A stretch of 64,000 nucleotides of DNA from contig JAFKKV010000025.1 in the NCBI GenBank assembly GCA_017304475.1, forward strand, positions 62,001 to 126,000, written 5' to 3'. Under the pieces are notes generated by a model. It had not been told where the DNA came from. It searched no databases and saw only the letters and a program-made list of their open reading frames with translations. Shown piece after piece: positions 8,933 to 16,953 of the stretch. How positions within the stretch are numbered: the stretch's first letter is position 1; every line of letters begins with the position of its first letter. Both the position numbers and the translations under genes were made by a program. Origin of the DNA: Hyphomicrobiales bacterium. Lineage in GTDB: Bacteria > Pseudomonadota > Alphaproteobacteria > Rhizobiales > Phreatobacteraceae.

Positions 8933-9829
8933 ATGAGGGCATCCGACGATCCCTTGCGCCTTGCCGGAGCGGCGCCCGTAAGCGCCGCCGCGACGGGCGT
9001 CCTGCCCTCGGCCTCGCCGCCGCTTGCCGCGGCCGCCGGCCGCATTGCCTTCCGGCTCGCCGTGATCGCCGCCTATCTCCTGATCTTCGCGCCGGTCGTT
9101 CTGGTGGTCGTCACCTCGTTTTTCGCAGACGAGATCGTCTCCTTCCCGCCGAGCGGCCTGACCTTCCAGTGGTACATCAATGCCTGGTCGAAACGTGAAT
9201 TCGCCCGCGGCTTCGAGACCAGCCTGAAGGTGGCGCTGGCGGCGACCGTCATCGGCGTGCCGCTCGGCACCGCCGCGGCACTGGCGCTGGTGCGTTCCAA
9301 CCTGCGCGGCAAGGCCGCCATCAACAGCCTGCTGCTCGGGCCTCTGGCCATGCCCGGCGTGGTGGCGGGTGCCGCCCTCTACATGTTCTACCTGAAGCTC
9401 GAAAACGCGCTCGACCACGACGTCAACGCAACAATAGTCGGCCTGGTCGCCGCCCATGTGCTGCTGACCATTCCGTGGACGGTCCGGCTCGCGACCGCGA
9501 GCCTGCAGGGGCTCGACCGGGCGCCGGAGGAAGCCGCCGCCAATCTCGGCGCGGGGCCGCTCACCGTGTTCACCCGCATCACCTTGCCGATGCTGCGCCC
9601 GGGCATCGTCGCCGCCTCGATCTTCTCGTTCATCGCCAGTTTCGAGAACCTCGAAATCACCTTGCTGCTGGTCGGCCCGGGCCTGACCACGCTGCCGGTG
9701 GCCATGCTCAATTACCTGGAGTTCCGCATGGACCCGACGCTCGCCGCGGTCGCCACCGTGCAGATCGTGCTGATCGGCGCGCTGATGCTGATCACCGACC
9801 GGTTCGTGAAGCTCTCCAGGGTTCTCTAG
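8933..9829 (+). CDS. ABC transporter permease, PotC-like
   Basis: 298 residues from ATG 8933; an ATG at 8837 would add 32 Arg-rich residues with no ribosome site. Six hydrophobic segments lie after residue 30. The EAA loop that contacts the ATPase is EEAAANLGAGPLTVF near residue 205. It is the first gene of a four-gene transporter (permease, ATPase, binding protein, second permease) of the spermidine/putrescine-Fe3+-opine class, 17 bp upstream of the ATPase. A TTGACT at 8806-8811 could be part of its promoter, but no convincing -10 follows. Confidence 0.88.
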   Translation: MRASDDPLRLAGAAPVSAAATGVLPSASPPLAAAAGRIAFRLAVIAAYLLIFAPVVLVVVTSFFADEIVSFPPSGLTFQWYINAWSKREFARGFETSLKVALAATVIGVPLGTAAALALVRSNLRGKAAINSLLLGPLAMPGVVAGAALYMFYLKLENALDHDVNATIVGLVAAHVLLTIPWTVRLATASLQGLDRAPEEAAANLGAGPLTVFTRITLPMLRPGIVAASIFSFIASFENLEITLLLVGPGLTTLPVAMLNYLEFRMDPTLAAVATVQIVLIGALMLITDRFVKLSRVL

Positions 9830-9846
9830 GTCCGAAGGACGAATAA

Positions 9847-10935
9847 GTGGGCAATCTCAGGCTCGAACAACTGTCCAAGCGCTACAACGAGGCCCTGGCG
9901 GTCGCCGGTGTCGACCTCGACGTCGCCGAGGGCGAACTGGTGGCGCTGCTCGGGCCGTCCGGCTGCGGCAAGACCACCACGCTGCGCATGGTCGCCGGCT
10001 TCATCAAGCCGACGCAGGGCAAGGTGATCATCGGCGGCGAAGACGTCACCGCCCGGCCGCCGCATGCCCGCGACACCGGCATGGTGTTCCAGTCCTATGC
10101 GCTGTTCCCGCATATGACGGTGGCGGAAAACATCTCCTTCGGCCTGGAAATGCGCAAGGTCGGCAAGGCCGAGCGCGATACCCGCATAGCCGAGGCGCTG
10201 CGCATGGTGCGGCTCGACCACCTGGCCGCGCGGCTGCCGCGCGAACTCTCCGGCGGACAGCAGCAGCGCGTGGCGCTGGCCCGCGCGCTGGTCATCAATC
10301 CCGCCGTCTTCCTGCTCGACGAACCCCTGTCCAATCTCGACGCCAAGCTGCGTGGCGAGGTGCGGCTGGAAATCCGCAACCTGCAGCAGCGGCTCGGTCT
10401 GACCACCCTGATCGTCACCCACGACCAGGAGGAGGCGCTGACCATGGCCGACCGGCTGGTGGTGATGGATCGCGGCCGGGTGCGCCAGATCGGCACGGCG
10501 GAAGACCTCTACGAGCGCCCGGCGGATGCCTTCGTCGCCGGCTTTGTCGGCCGCTGCAACCTGATCGAAGGCGCGATCGAAGCCGACGGCCGGTTCCGCG
10601 CCGGTTCCGGCGTGCTCATTCCCTGCGCCACCGATACGGCGAAGACCGCCAGCGGAACCATCGCGCTGCGGCCCGAGCGCATCCTGCTGAAGGCCGGAAC
10701 GCAGTCGGGCTCCGAGCCCGGTGTGGCCGCGCGCCTTGCAGCGGTGACCTATCTCGGTGCCCAGACCGAATATCACCTCGATCTCGGCGGCCTCAGCCTG
10801 CTGGCCGTGCAGGCGACGCCGGCCGGCGACGATCCCTTGAAGGCCCTGCGCCCGGGCGAGCCGGTGACGGTGAGCTGGGACCAGGCCGCCGCCCGCATAT
10901 TGCCCCCGACCGACCTGATCCACCAAGGAGCCTGA
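9847..10935 (+). CDS. ABC transporter ATP-binding protein, PotA-like
   Basis: 362 residues from GTG 9847, with AAGGACG upstream. Walker A is GPSGCGKTT (residues 36-44), the Q-loop is in VFQSYALFPHMT, the signature is LSGGQQQRVALARAL, Walker B is VFLLDEPLSNLD and the H-switch is IVTHDQEEAL. The C-terminal ~120 residues form a TOBE domain (IALRPERILL). It powers uptake through the flanking permeases at the inner-membrane cytoplasmic face. The stop overlaps the next start by one base (TGATG). Confidence 0.95.
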   Translation: MGNLRLEQLSKRYNEALAVAGVDLDVAEGELVALLGPSGCGKTTTLRMVAGFIKPTQGKVIIGGEDVTARPPHARDTGMVFQSYALFPHMTVAENISFGLEMRKVGKAERDTRIAEALRMVRLDHLAARLPRELSGGQQQRVALARALVINPAVFLLDEPLSNLDAKLRGEVRLEIRNLQQRLGLTTLIVTHDQEEALTMADRLVVMDRGRVRQIGTAEDLYERPADAFVAGFVGRCNLIEGAIEADGRFRAGSGVLIPCATDTAKTASGTIALRPERILLKAGTQSGSEPGVAARLAAVTYLGAQTEYHLDLGGLSLLAVQATPAGDDPLKALRPGEPVTVSWDQAAARILPPTDLIHQGA

Positions 10936-11975
10936 TGATGAGCCTCACCCGTCGCGATGCATTGCTGGGCGCCGGAGCGCTGGCCGCCTATACCGCCGGC
11001 CTGCCGGGGCTTGCCCAGGCCCAGGCCAACCAGGCGATCGTCGGCACCTGGGGCGGCGACTATGGCGAGCTGCTGCGCCAGATGATCGACACGCCGCTGA
11101 TGAAGCCGCAGGGCGTCGAGATCCTGCAGGACCTGGCCAATGCCGACCCCCGCAAGACCAAGCTGATCGCCGAGCGGCAGAGCCGGCGCGGCGCCATGGA
11201 CGTCGCCTGCCTGTCCGACAGCGACATGTACCTGATCGCCCAGCAGGGCGTGTTCGACGAGGTGCCGCTCGACAAGGTCAAGGGCGCGAGCGCGATCATC
11301 CCGGCGCTGCGCAAGAGCTACGCCATTCCGCACATCTATTCCTACCGCGTCATCCTCTACAATCCGAGCAAGGTGCCGGTTCCGCCGAAATCCTATGCCG
11401 ACCTGTTCGACCCAAAATGGCGCGGCCGCGTCGGCCTCTCCGACATCCTCTATCTCGCCAATACCGAATCCGCCGCGCTCGCCGGCGGCGGCAGCCCGTC
11501 CAATTACGAGCCGGCCCAGAAGAAGCTGATGGAATGGCGCTCGCTGGACGTGAAGGTCTATCCGTCCAACGAGGCGCTGGCCGCGGCGCTGAAGGCCGAG
11601 GAGGTCTGGCTCACCGTCATGTGGATGGCCCGCGGCTTCATGTGGCAGAAGGCCGGCATTCCCTTGAAGCATGTGGTGCCCGCCGAAGGCGCCACCACCA
11701 TCGTGTTCGAGGCGGGCGTGCCCAAGAACGCCCGCAACAAGGACAATGCCTGGCGCTATCTCGACGCCATGCTGGACCCGAAGGCGCAGGCCGGCTTCGC
11801 CGACCGCATGGGTTACGTGCCCACCGTCACCACCGCCACCTTGCCGCCGGAGCTTGCCCAGCAGCTGGCGCTTTCGGATGCCGAGCGCGCACGCCTGCTG
11901 ACCCCCGACTTCGCCTATGTGACGCGCAGCCAGAGCCAGATCCTGGATTTCTGGAACAAGCAGTTCAAAGGCTGA
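10935..11975 (+). CDS. ABC transporter periplasmic binding protein, PotD/F-like
   Basis: 346 residues with AAGGAG just upstream. The N-terminus is a Tat-type signal (LTRRDALLGAGALAAYTAG, cut near AQA). The mature start AIVGTWGGDYGELL is typical of family-1/PotD-like extracellular binding proteins of the polyamine/opine class. WGGDYG and later VYPSNEALAAAL fit that fold. The natural ligand may be a polyamine, opine or amino-acid derivative. The adjacent M24-fold hydrolase hints at an amide or guanidino compound, which is inference. Confidence 0.92.
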   Translation: MMSLTRRDALLGAGALAAYTAGLPGLAQAQANQAIVGTWGGDYGELLRQMIDTPLMKPQGVEILQDLANADPRKTKLIAERQSRRGAMDVACLSDSDMYLIAQQGVFDEVPLDKVKGASAIIPALRKSYAIPHIYSYRVILYNPSKVPVPPKSYADLFDPKWRGRVGLSDILYLANTESAALAGGGSPSNYEPAQKKLMEWRSLDVKVYPSNEALAAALKAEEVWLTVMWMARGFMWQKAGIPLKHVVPAEGATTIVFEAGVPKNARNKDNAWRYLDAMLDPKAQAGFADRMGYVPTVTTATLPPELAQQLALSDAERARLLTPDFAYVTRSQSQILDFWNKQFKG

Positions 11976-11978
11976 GAG

Positions 11979-12115
11979 CGAATAGCGAATTGCGAATGGG
12001 GGCAGCCCCCCATTCGAGGCTCGCGTGAGATGCCAGCAGGGCCGATCACGAAGGACGACCGACCGATGTGCCGAACACACACCACTCGCCACTCACCATT
12101 CGCCACGCGCCGGTG
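11979..12115. repeat. Short ATTCGC/ACTCGCC direct repeats inside the transporter operon
   Basis: The 145 bp between the binding-protein and second-permease genes contains GCGAATAGCGAATTGCGAATGGGG (11982-12000 region) and, at 12076-12115, ACTCGCCACTCACCATTCGCC. These are runs of degenerate seven-base units. Similar words occur at 938-952, 1032-1068 and 5996-6025. Confidence 0.6.
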
Positions 12116-12120
12116 ACCTG

Positions 12121-12948
12121 ATGGCCCTCCTCGTCCTGCCCGCGGGTCTCCTGGTCCTGGCGCTGCTCGCGGCGCCCATGGCCATCCTGTTCCGCATCTC
12201 GCTCAACCGCTTCAGCCCGACCGAGCTGATGGTGGAGGCGCTGACGCTGGACAATTACACCCAGGCGTTCCGCGATCCCTATTACCAGAACGTGCTGAGC
12301 TCGACGCTGCTGATGGCGCTTGCCTGCACGCTGATCGCGCTCGCCATCGGCTTTCCCGCGGCCTATTCGCTCGCCCGGATGCAGAGCCGGTGGAAGAGCA
12401 TCGTCACCATCCTGACGCTGTTCCCGCTGTTCGTCGGCAATGTCATCCGCTCGGCCGGCTGGCTGGCGCTGCTCGGCACCGACGGGGCGATCAATGCGAC
12501 GCTGAAGGGCACCGGCATCATCTCCTCCTCGTTCCAGATGATGTACACGACCGGCGCCGTGGTGGTCGGCATCGTCGCCGTCGTGCTGCCCTATATGATC
12601 CTGACGCTGGCAGCCGTCATCGAGGGCATTCCGCGCCAGACCGAGGAGGCCGCCGCCAATCTCGGCGCCCGGCCCATGACAGTGTTCCGCCGCGTGGTGC
12701 TGCCGCTCGCCATGCCGGGCGTGGCGGCAGGTTCCGTTCTGGTCTTCATCCTCTGCATGAACGCCTATGCGACGCCGGTTCTGCTCGGCGGACCGCAGTT
12801 CAAGATGATGGCGCCGGCGGTCTACGACCAGTTCGTCAAGAGCAATAACTGGCCGTTCGGCGCGTCGCTCGCCTTCCTGCTGCTGTTCGTGACGCTGACG
12901 CTGACCGCGGTCGGCAGCACCGTGCTCGCCCGGCGCTACCGGCGGTGA
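12121..12948 (+). CDS. ABC transporter permease, PotB-like
   Basis: 275 residues from ATG 12121, where the first membrane helix begins (ALLVLPAGLLVLALLAAPMA). An upstream in-frame ATG at 12025 reads through the short repeats and is unlikely. It has about six hydrophobic segments. The EAA loop is EEAAANLGARPMTVFRR near residue 177. It pairs with the permease at 8933 to form the channel of the same transporter. The gene order C-A-D-B is a common variant. Confidence 0.9.
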   Translation: MALLVLPAGLLVLALLAAPMAILFRISLNRFSPTELMVEALTLDNYTQAFRDPYYQNVLSSTLLMALACTLIALAIGFPAAYSLARMQSRWKSIVTILTLFPLFVGNVIRSAGWLALLGTDGAINATLKGTGIISSSFQMMYTTGAVVVGIVAVVLPYMILTLAAVIEGIPRQTEEAAANLGARPMTVFRRVVLPLAMPGVAAGSVLVFILCMNAYATPVLLGGPQFKMMAPAVYDQFVKSNNWPFGASLAFLLLFVTLTLTAVGSTVLARRYRR

Positions 12949-12988
12949 CGCATGAGGATGGGGCTCATGAAGGGCTCTGCCCCTATCA

Positions 12989-13154
12989 ACCCTCTCCCTC
13001 TGGGAGAGGGTGGCGCCGTCAGGCGCCGGGTGAGGGGCGTGCCCCGTCAGGCCGGCGGCCACGCCATTCGCGCGTTATCGGCGCTGCCCTCTCGGGCAGC
13101 GGACATCCCCTCACCCGGGTCCTCCGGACCCACCCTCTCCCTCTGGGAGAGGGT
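12989..13154. repeat. Class I double-hairpin intergenic element, copy 3
   Basis: The left arm has CCCTCTCCCtctGGGAGAGGG and GGCGCC-GTCA-GGCGCC. The right arm has GGGTCC-TCC-GGACCC and CCCTCTCCCtctGGGAGAGGG. The core is more diverged than in other copies. It lies between the second permease and the M24-fold gene, which otherwise look like one transcription unit. Confidence 0.9.
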
Positions 13155-13230
13155 TCCGCGCAGCTTCTAGGTCTCTCCCCTCTTTCCCTCCTCGTTCCAT
13201 CTGAGCCACCGCATTCCAAGGACCCAGCCC

Positions 13231-14421
13231 ATGGCCTTTCTCGGCAACGCCGTCCGCGATTACCGCTACAGCCTGATGCGCGACATGATGGATCGCGAGG
13301 GCTATGACGCGCTCGCCTTCACCCAGGGCGACTTCTTCCAGTTCGTGACCAATTTCGCCACCGACGTGCAGCCCTGGGAGCGGCCGATCGTCTGCGTCGT
13401 GCCGCGCAACGGCGAGCCCTTCGCCATCCTGAACGAGCTGTCGACCAACCATTGGCGCTTCTCGCGCGAGGCGGGGCACCTGTGGGTGAGCGATGCGAGC
13501 TTCTATGCCGAGCATCCGCGCATCGGCCAGCGCCTGCCGCTCGCCAGCCAGTGGGCCGAGATCGTCGCGGCCAAGCTGAAGGAAGCCGGCCTCGGCCGCG
13601 GCCGCATCGGGGTTGATGCCGGCGGCGGCGCCTTCGGCAAGGTCTCAGGCCTGCTGCCGCACCTGAAAATCGAGGCGGCGACCGCCGAATGCCGCCGGCT
13701 GCGCTGGGTGAAACATGCCGAGGAGATCCAGCTGATGCGCGAGATCGCCGGGCTCACCGACTGGGTGCAGGACCGCTATCGCGAGAACATCCGCCCCGGT
13801 CGGCTGGTGCAGGAGCTCGACATGAGCATGGCGGCGCTGATGGCCGAGGAATCGGCCCGGCGCTTTCCGGGCGAAGCGCTGGAAATCCTGCGCTGCTGGA
13901 CCCTGTCCGGGCCGGCGAGCTGCGCGCCCCATGGCGATGGCCGCTCGTCCGGCGCGCGCATCGAGACCGGTCATGGCCTGGTCAATATCGTCATCCCCCG
14001 GGTGAACGGCCTGGTGGTGGAAAACGAGCGCACCTGGTTCTGCGGCAAGCCGTCGCCGCGCCAGGTCAAGCTCTACGAAGCCTCGCGCGCGGCCAATGAG
14101 GCGGCCTGCGAGGCGGCCGTCACCGGCCAGCCGGTCTGCGCCATCGATGCCGCGGCACAGGCCGTGCTGGAGCGCGAGGGCGTCGCCGAGCTGATCCTGC
14201 ACCGCACCGGCCACGGCATGGGCACGCTCGGCCATGAATTCCCCGAGGACATGGCCTTCAACACACGGCCCCTGATCGCCAATGAGGTCTATTCGGCCGA
14301 ACCCGGCATCTACGAATGGGGCCTCGGCGGCTTCCGCCACGACGACACGGTGGTCGTGGGCACGACGCCGGAAATCCTCACCAAGGCGCCGAAAGACATC
14401 GCGCGCCAGACGATCAACTGA
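13231..14421 (+). CDS. M24-family (creatinase/aminopeptidase P-like) hydrolase with altered metal ligands
   Basis: 396 residues; AAGGA precedes the ATG. Residues 1-150 form a creatinase_N-like domain and 155-396 the pita-bread M24 fold. The central histidine motif is kept (LHRTGHGMGTLGHEFP), as is the first C-terminal glutamate (SAEPGIY). The position of the first Asp ligand reads NIVIPRVNG, the second reads VENERT, and the last Glu reads FRHDD. A standard dinuclear metallopeptidase centre therefore seems unlikely. Creatinase itself is a metal-free member of this fold, so a C-N hydrolase acting on the compound imported by the upstream transporter is a reasonable guess. Confidence 0.75.
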   Translation: MAFLGNAVRDYRYSLMRDMMDREGYDALAFTQGDFFQFVTNFATDVQPWERPIVCVVPRNGEPFAILNELSTNHWRFSREAGHLWVSDASFYAEHPRIGQRLPLASQWAEIVAAKLKEAGLGRGRIGVDAGGGAFGKVSGLLPHLKIEAATAECRRLRWVKHAEEIQLMREIAGLTDWVQDRYRENIRPGRLVQELDMSMAALMAEESARRFPGEALEILRCWTLSGPASCAPHGDGRSSGARIETGHGLVNIVIPRVNGLVVENERTWFCGKPSPRQVKLYEASRAANEAACEAAVTGQPVCAIDAAAQAVLEREGVAELILHRTGHGMGTLGHEFPEDMAFNTRPLIANEVYSAEPGIYEWGLGGFRHDDTVVVGTTPEILTKAPKDIARQTIN

Positions 14422-14464
14422 GGAGACTGCGAAGAGCGACAGGGAACGACGGCGTCCTGAATCA

Positions 14465-14626
14465 ACCCTCTCCCAAAGGGAGAGGGTGGCAGCGTCAGCT
14501 GCCGGGTGAGGGGTCGTCCATTTCCGGAATAGGCAGCACGCAGCGCGCGCGTTGGCGACCTTTCTCGGCGCTTACGCCCCTCACCCGGCGCCTGACGGCG
14601 CCACCCTCTCCCTCTGGGAGAGGGTT
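14465..14626. repeat. Class I double-hairpin intergenic element, copy 4
   Basis: The left arm has CCCTCTCCCaaaGGGAGAGGG and GGCAGC-GTCA-GCTGCC. The right arm has GGCGCC-TGAC-GGCGCC and CCCTCTCCCtctGGGAGAGGG. The core begins GTCGTCCATTTCCGG, so it is inverted relative to copies 1-3. It fills the gap between the M24-fold gene and the GAF gene. Confidence 0.9.
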
Positions 14627-14671
14627 GATCGCGCACAGCGGTTCACGAGACACGAGAACGAGGAAACGACC

Positions 14672-15283
14672 ATGACCGAACAGCCCCTCAGCCGCCGCAG
14701 CCTCGCTTTCGGCGCGCCTCTCATCGGCACCGCCGCGCTCGCCATGCCGGCTCTGGCCCAGACCCAAGCGCCAGCCACGCCAGCCCGATCCCCCGCCCTG
14801 CCCCATCTCATCGATGTCGCCACCGCCTCCCGGGCCGAGGGCCAGCCCAATGCCAGTTTGGCCGCGCTCGACAAGGCTCTGGCCGCCGCGATCGGCCACA
14901 AGCTGTTCACCGTGCTGGTGATCAACTGGGCGAAAAACGAAAACCAGCGCTTTTACACCAACCAGCCGGGCCCCTATCCGACCGGCGGCGCCAAGCCGCT
15001 GGTGAAGGAAGGCGAATTCTATCGCGAGGTGATCATGGCCGGCCGGCCGCGCATCTGCCGCGACTATGACGACGTCAAGCGCGCCTTCTTCGACCATGAG
15101 CTGATCCGCTCGCTCGGCTGCGAGAGCGCGGTGAACTATCCGGTGCGCTGGAACGGCCGGACCATCGGCTCGCTGAACCTGCTGCACCAGGCCGGATGGT
15201 ATCGCGAAGACGACATGCCCGCGCTCTCCGCCTTCGCCCAGATGACGGTTCCCGCCCTGATGGAGATCGTCAGCCGGGCATGA
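14672..15283 (+). CDS. Tat-exported GAF-domain protein
   Basis: 203 residues from ATG 14672 with GAGGAAA six bases upstream. The N-terminus is a twin-arginine signal (LSRRSLAFGAPLIGTAALA, cut near ALA). The rest is one GAF-like domain (HLIDVATASRAEGQ through IGSLNLLHQAGWY and MTVPALMEIV). GAF domains usually bind small ligands in cytoplasmic signalling proteins, so a folded exported GAF domain with no output domain is unusual. It may act as a periplasmic ligand-binding or redox-sensing protein. The neighbouring transporter and hydrolase suggest a shared substrate (inference). Its last codons are duplicated just after the stop. Confidence 0.7.
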   Translation: MTEQPLSRRSLAFGAPLIGTAALAMPALAQTQAPATPARSPALPHLIDVATASRAEGQPNASLAALDKALAAAIGHKLFTVLVINWAKNENQRFYTNQPGPYPTGGAKPLVKEGEFYREVIMAGRPRICRDYDDVKRAFFDHELIRSLGCESAVNYPVRWNGRTIGSLNLLHQAGWYREDDMPALSAFAQMTVPALMEIVSRA

Positions 15284-15307
15284 CGACGATCGTCAGCCGG
15301 GCGTGAC
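15266..15307. repeat. Tandem duplication at the GAF stop codon
   Basis: ATCGTCAGCCGGGCATGAC at 15266-15284 is repeated with one change at 15289-15307, a period of 23 bp. It covers the last codons and stop of the GAF gene and the start of the gap before the TetR gene. Confidence 0.8.
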
Positions 15308-15328
15308 ACGGGCCAGATCGAGACCGAG

Positions 15329-16216
15329 ATGACCGAGCAGAAGCCGCCGAAGCGCCTGAGGCGCACCCAGGCCGAACGAACCGCCGCCATGCGGCTGAGG
15401 CTCGCCGACGCGGTGCTGGAGACGCTTTGCGCCACCGGCTACGACCGGCTGTCGACCGGCCTGGTGGCGGCGCATGCCCGCGTGTCGCGGGGGGCCCTGT
15501 CGCATCATTTCCCGAGCAAGGCCGACATGCTGGTCGGCGGTTTCGAGCACCTCCTGCGGCAATGGGAGGCCGGCCGCCTCGCCTTTGTCGGCCAATATGC
15601 CACTCCCATCCCGCTCGCCGACTACCTGCGCCACCTCTGGTACGATGTGTTTTCCAAGCCGACCTATGTCGCCGCCATCGAGCTGATGATGGCGGCGCGC
15701 AGCGACTCCGTGCTGCAGCAGCGGTTGCGCATCGTGCTGGCGGAATGGGTGAGGAAGCGCGACGCGCTGTGGGCCCATGTCATCGGTTATGACGACATGG
15801 GTTCGCTCGGCGCCGCCATTGGCCGGGAGAACTTCCTGCACCTCAATCTCAGCGTGCTGCGCGGCATGGCGATCCATGCCAGCTTCAACCTCGACGACAC
15901 GGTCAACGACCGGCTTCTGGAAGCCTGGATCACGCTCGCCGCGGCGAGCCTGGAGGTGAAAGGCGGAGAGAAGGAGACGGCCAAGGCGCCGATCGGCCTT
16001 CCGCCCCTGGACGTGACGGCTCAGGCGACGTCAAGGGCGCTGCCCTCACCCCCCCCCGGCGGGGGGAGGTCGGCTGAAGCGCAGCGAAAGCCGGGAGAGG
16101 GGGCAAGGCGCCCTCAGAAGGCGCCCGCATCCACGTCGGGCAAGCTTCCGGCCGGGAAACGCGGCTCCTCCTCTCCCGCCGCTTCGCGTCGACCTCCCCC
16201 CGCCGGGGGGAGGTAA
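15329..16216 (+). CDS. TetR-family regulator with repeat-derived C-terminal tail
   Basis: 295 residues, longer than a usual TetR protein (190-230). The N-terminal HTH lies at residues ~20-65 (RLSTGLVAAHARVSRGALSHHF, then SKADML). A ligand/dimer domain follows to about residue 225. Residues ~239-295 (from ALPSPPPGGGR to the end) are Pro/Gly/Ser/Arg-rich and are the translation of a class II palindromic repeat, not a conserved domain. The gene follows the GAF gene by 45 bp on the same strand and probably regulates this cluster. Confidence 0.85.
   Translation: MTEQKPPKRLRRTQAERTAAMRLRLADAVLETLCATGYDRLSTGLVAAHARVSRGALSHHFPSKADMLVGGFEHLLRQWEAGRLAFVGQYATPIPLADYLRHLWYDVFSKPTYVAAIELMMAARSDSVLQQRLRIVLAEWVRKRDALWAHVIGYDDMGSLGAAIGRENFLHLNLSVLRGMAIHASFNLDDTVNDRLLEAWITLAAASLEVKGGEKETAKAPIGLPPLDVTAQATSRALPSPPPGGGRSAEAQRKPGEGARRPQKAPASTSGKLPAGKRGSSSPAASRRPPPAGGR
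16045..16214. repeat. Class II palindromic element overlapping the TetR 3' end
   Basis: The left arm CCCCCCGGCGGGGGGAGGTC and the right arm GACCTCCCCCCGCCGGGGGGAGGT form inverted repeats around a core with GAAGCGCAGCGAAAGCCGGGAG. A related element with CCTCTCCCCGGCGGGGAGAGG arms occurs at 37794-37953. This copy is read in frame as the tail of the TetR protein. Confidence 0.8.
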
Positions 16217-16405
16217 AGGACCGCGCGCGGCTCGCTGCCGGCTCCAGCCGCGAACTCCCCGAGCCCGCGGGCCCGCGGACAAACACCGAGATGTGATGGC
16301 CGCGCGCCGTGCCCGCGGGTGGCCGGGCCGGATATTCATCGACAGTTCAGGTGGTTAATGAAACACTTGACCCATGGTGAGGCTTCTCATGATGGGAGTA
16401 TCGTC

Positions 16406-16873
16406 ATGACCTCCAAATCTCCGATCAGAATGATGACCGCGACGGCCTTTGCCGTCGCGCTGACGGCCGCGGCGACCCTGGCCTGGTCGGCACCGGCCGA
16501 AGCCCGCATGGGCGGCCACGGCGGCGGCGGCTTCCACGGCGGCGGCGGTGGCGGCGGGTTCCGTGGTGGCATGGGTGGCTTCCGTGGCGGCTTCGCGGGA
16601 CCGGGTTTCGCCCGCTCCGGCTTCGTGCGCCCCGGTTTCGCCGGCCCCGGCTTTGTCCGCCCCGGCTTCGGGCGGCCCGGCTTCGTCGGTGGCCGTTTCC
16701 ATCATCGCCGGTTCTTCTTCGGCCCGGCCTTTGGATTCGGCGTGCCGTACTATTATGGCGCTCCCTATTATTACAGCAATTACTATGCGGATGACGGCTG
16801 TTACTATGTTCTGCGGCGGCACGTGAACCGCTGGGGCTATGTCGTCGCCCGCCGCGCGCTGGTCTGCTACTGA
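16406..16873 (+). CDS. Secreted glycine-rich protein with PGF repeats
   Basis: 155 residues from ATG 16406; GGGAG lies seven bases upstream. The signal peptide ends near APAEA (TAFAVALTAAATLAWSAPA core). The mature region has Gly/His-rich GGHGGGGFHGGGGGGG. About six tandem PGF[A/V]R-type pentapeptides follow (FVRPGFAGPGFVRPGFGRP). Next come HH/F-rich and Tyr-rich segments (VPYYYGAPYYYSNYY) and a C-terminal CYYVLRRHVNRWGY motif seen in small alphaproteobacterial secreted proteins. Function is unknown; it may be an envelope or matrix protein. Confidence 0.75.
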   Translation: MTSKSPIRMMTATAFAVALTAAATLAWSAPAEARMGGHGGGGFHGGGGGGGFRGGMGGFRGGFAGPGFARSGFVRPGFAGPGFVRPGFGRPGFVGGRFHHRRFFFGPAFGFGVPYYYGAPYYYSNYYADDGCYYVLRRHVNRWGYVVARRALVCY

Positions 16874-16953
16874 GCCGCCATGCAGGCCATGATGCCGGGT
16901 GCCGCCGAAGGCCAGTGGCCGCGCGGGGGACGATGCGCCGCCCCCCCGACGGG

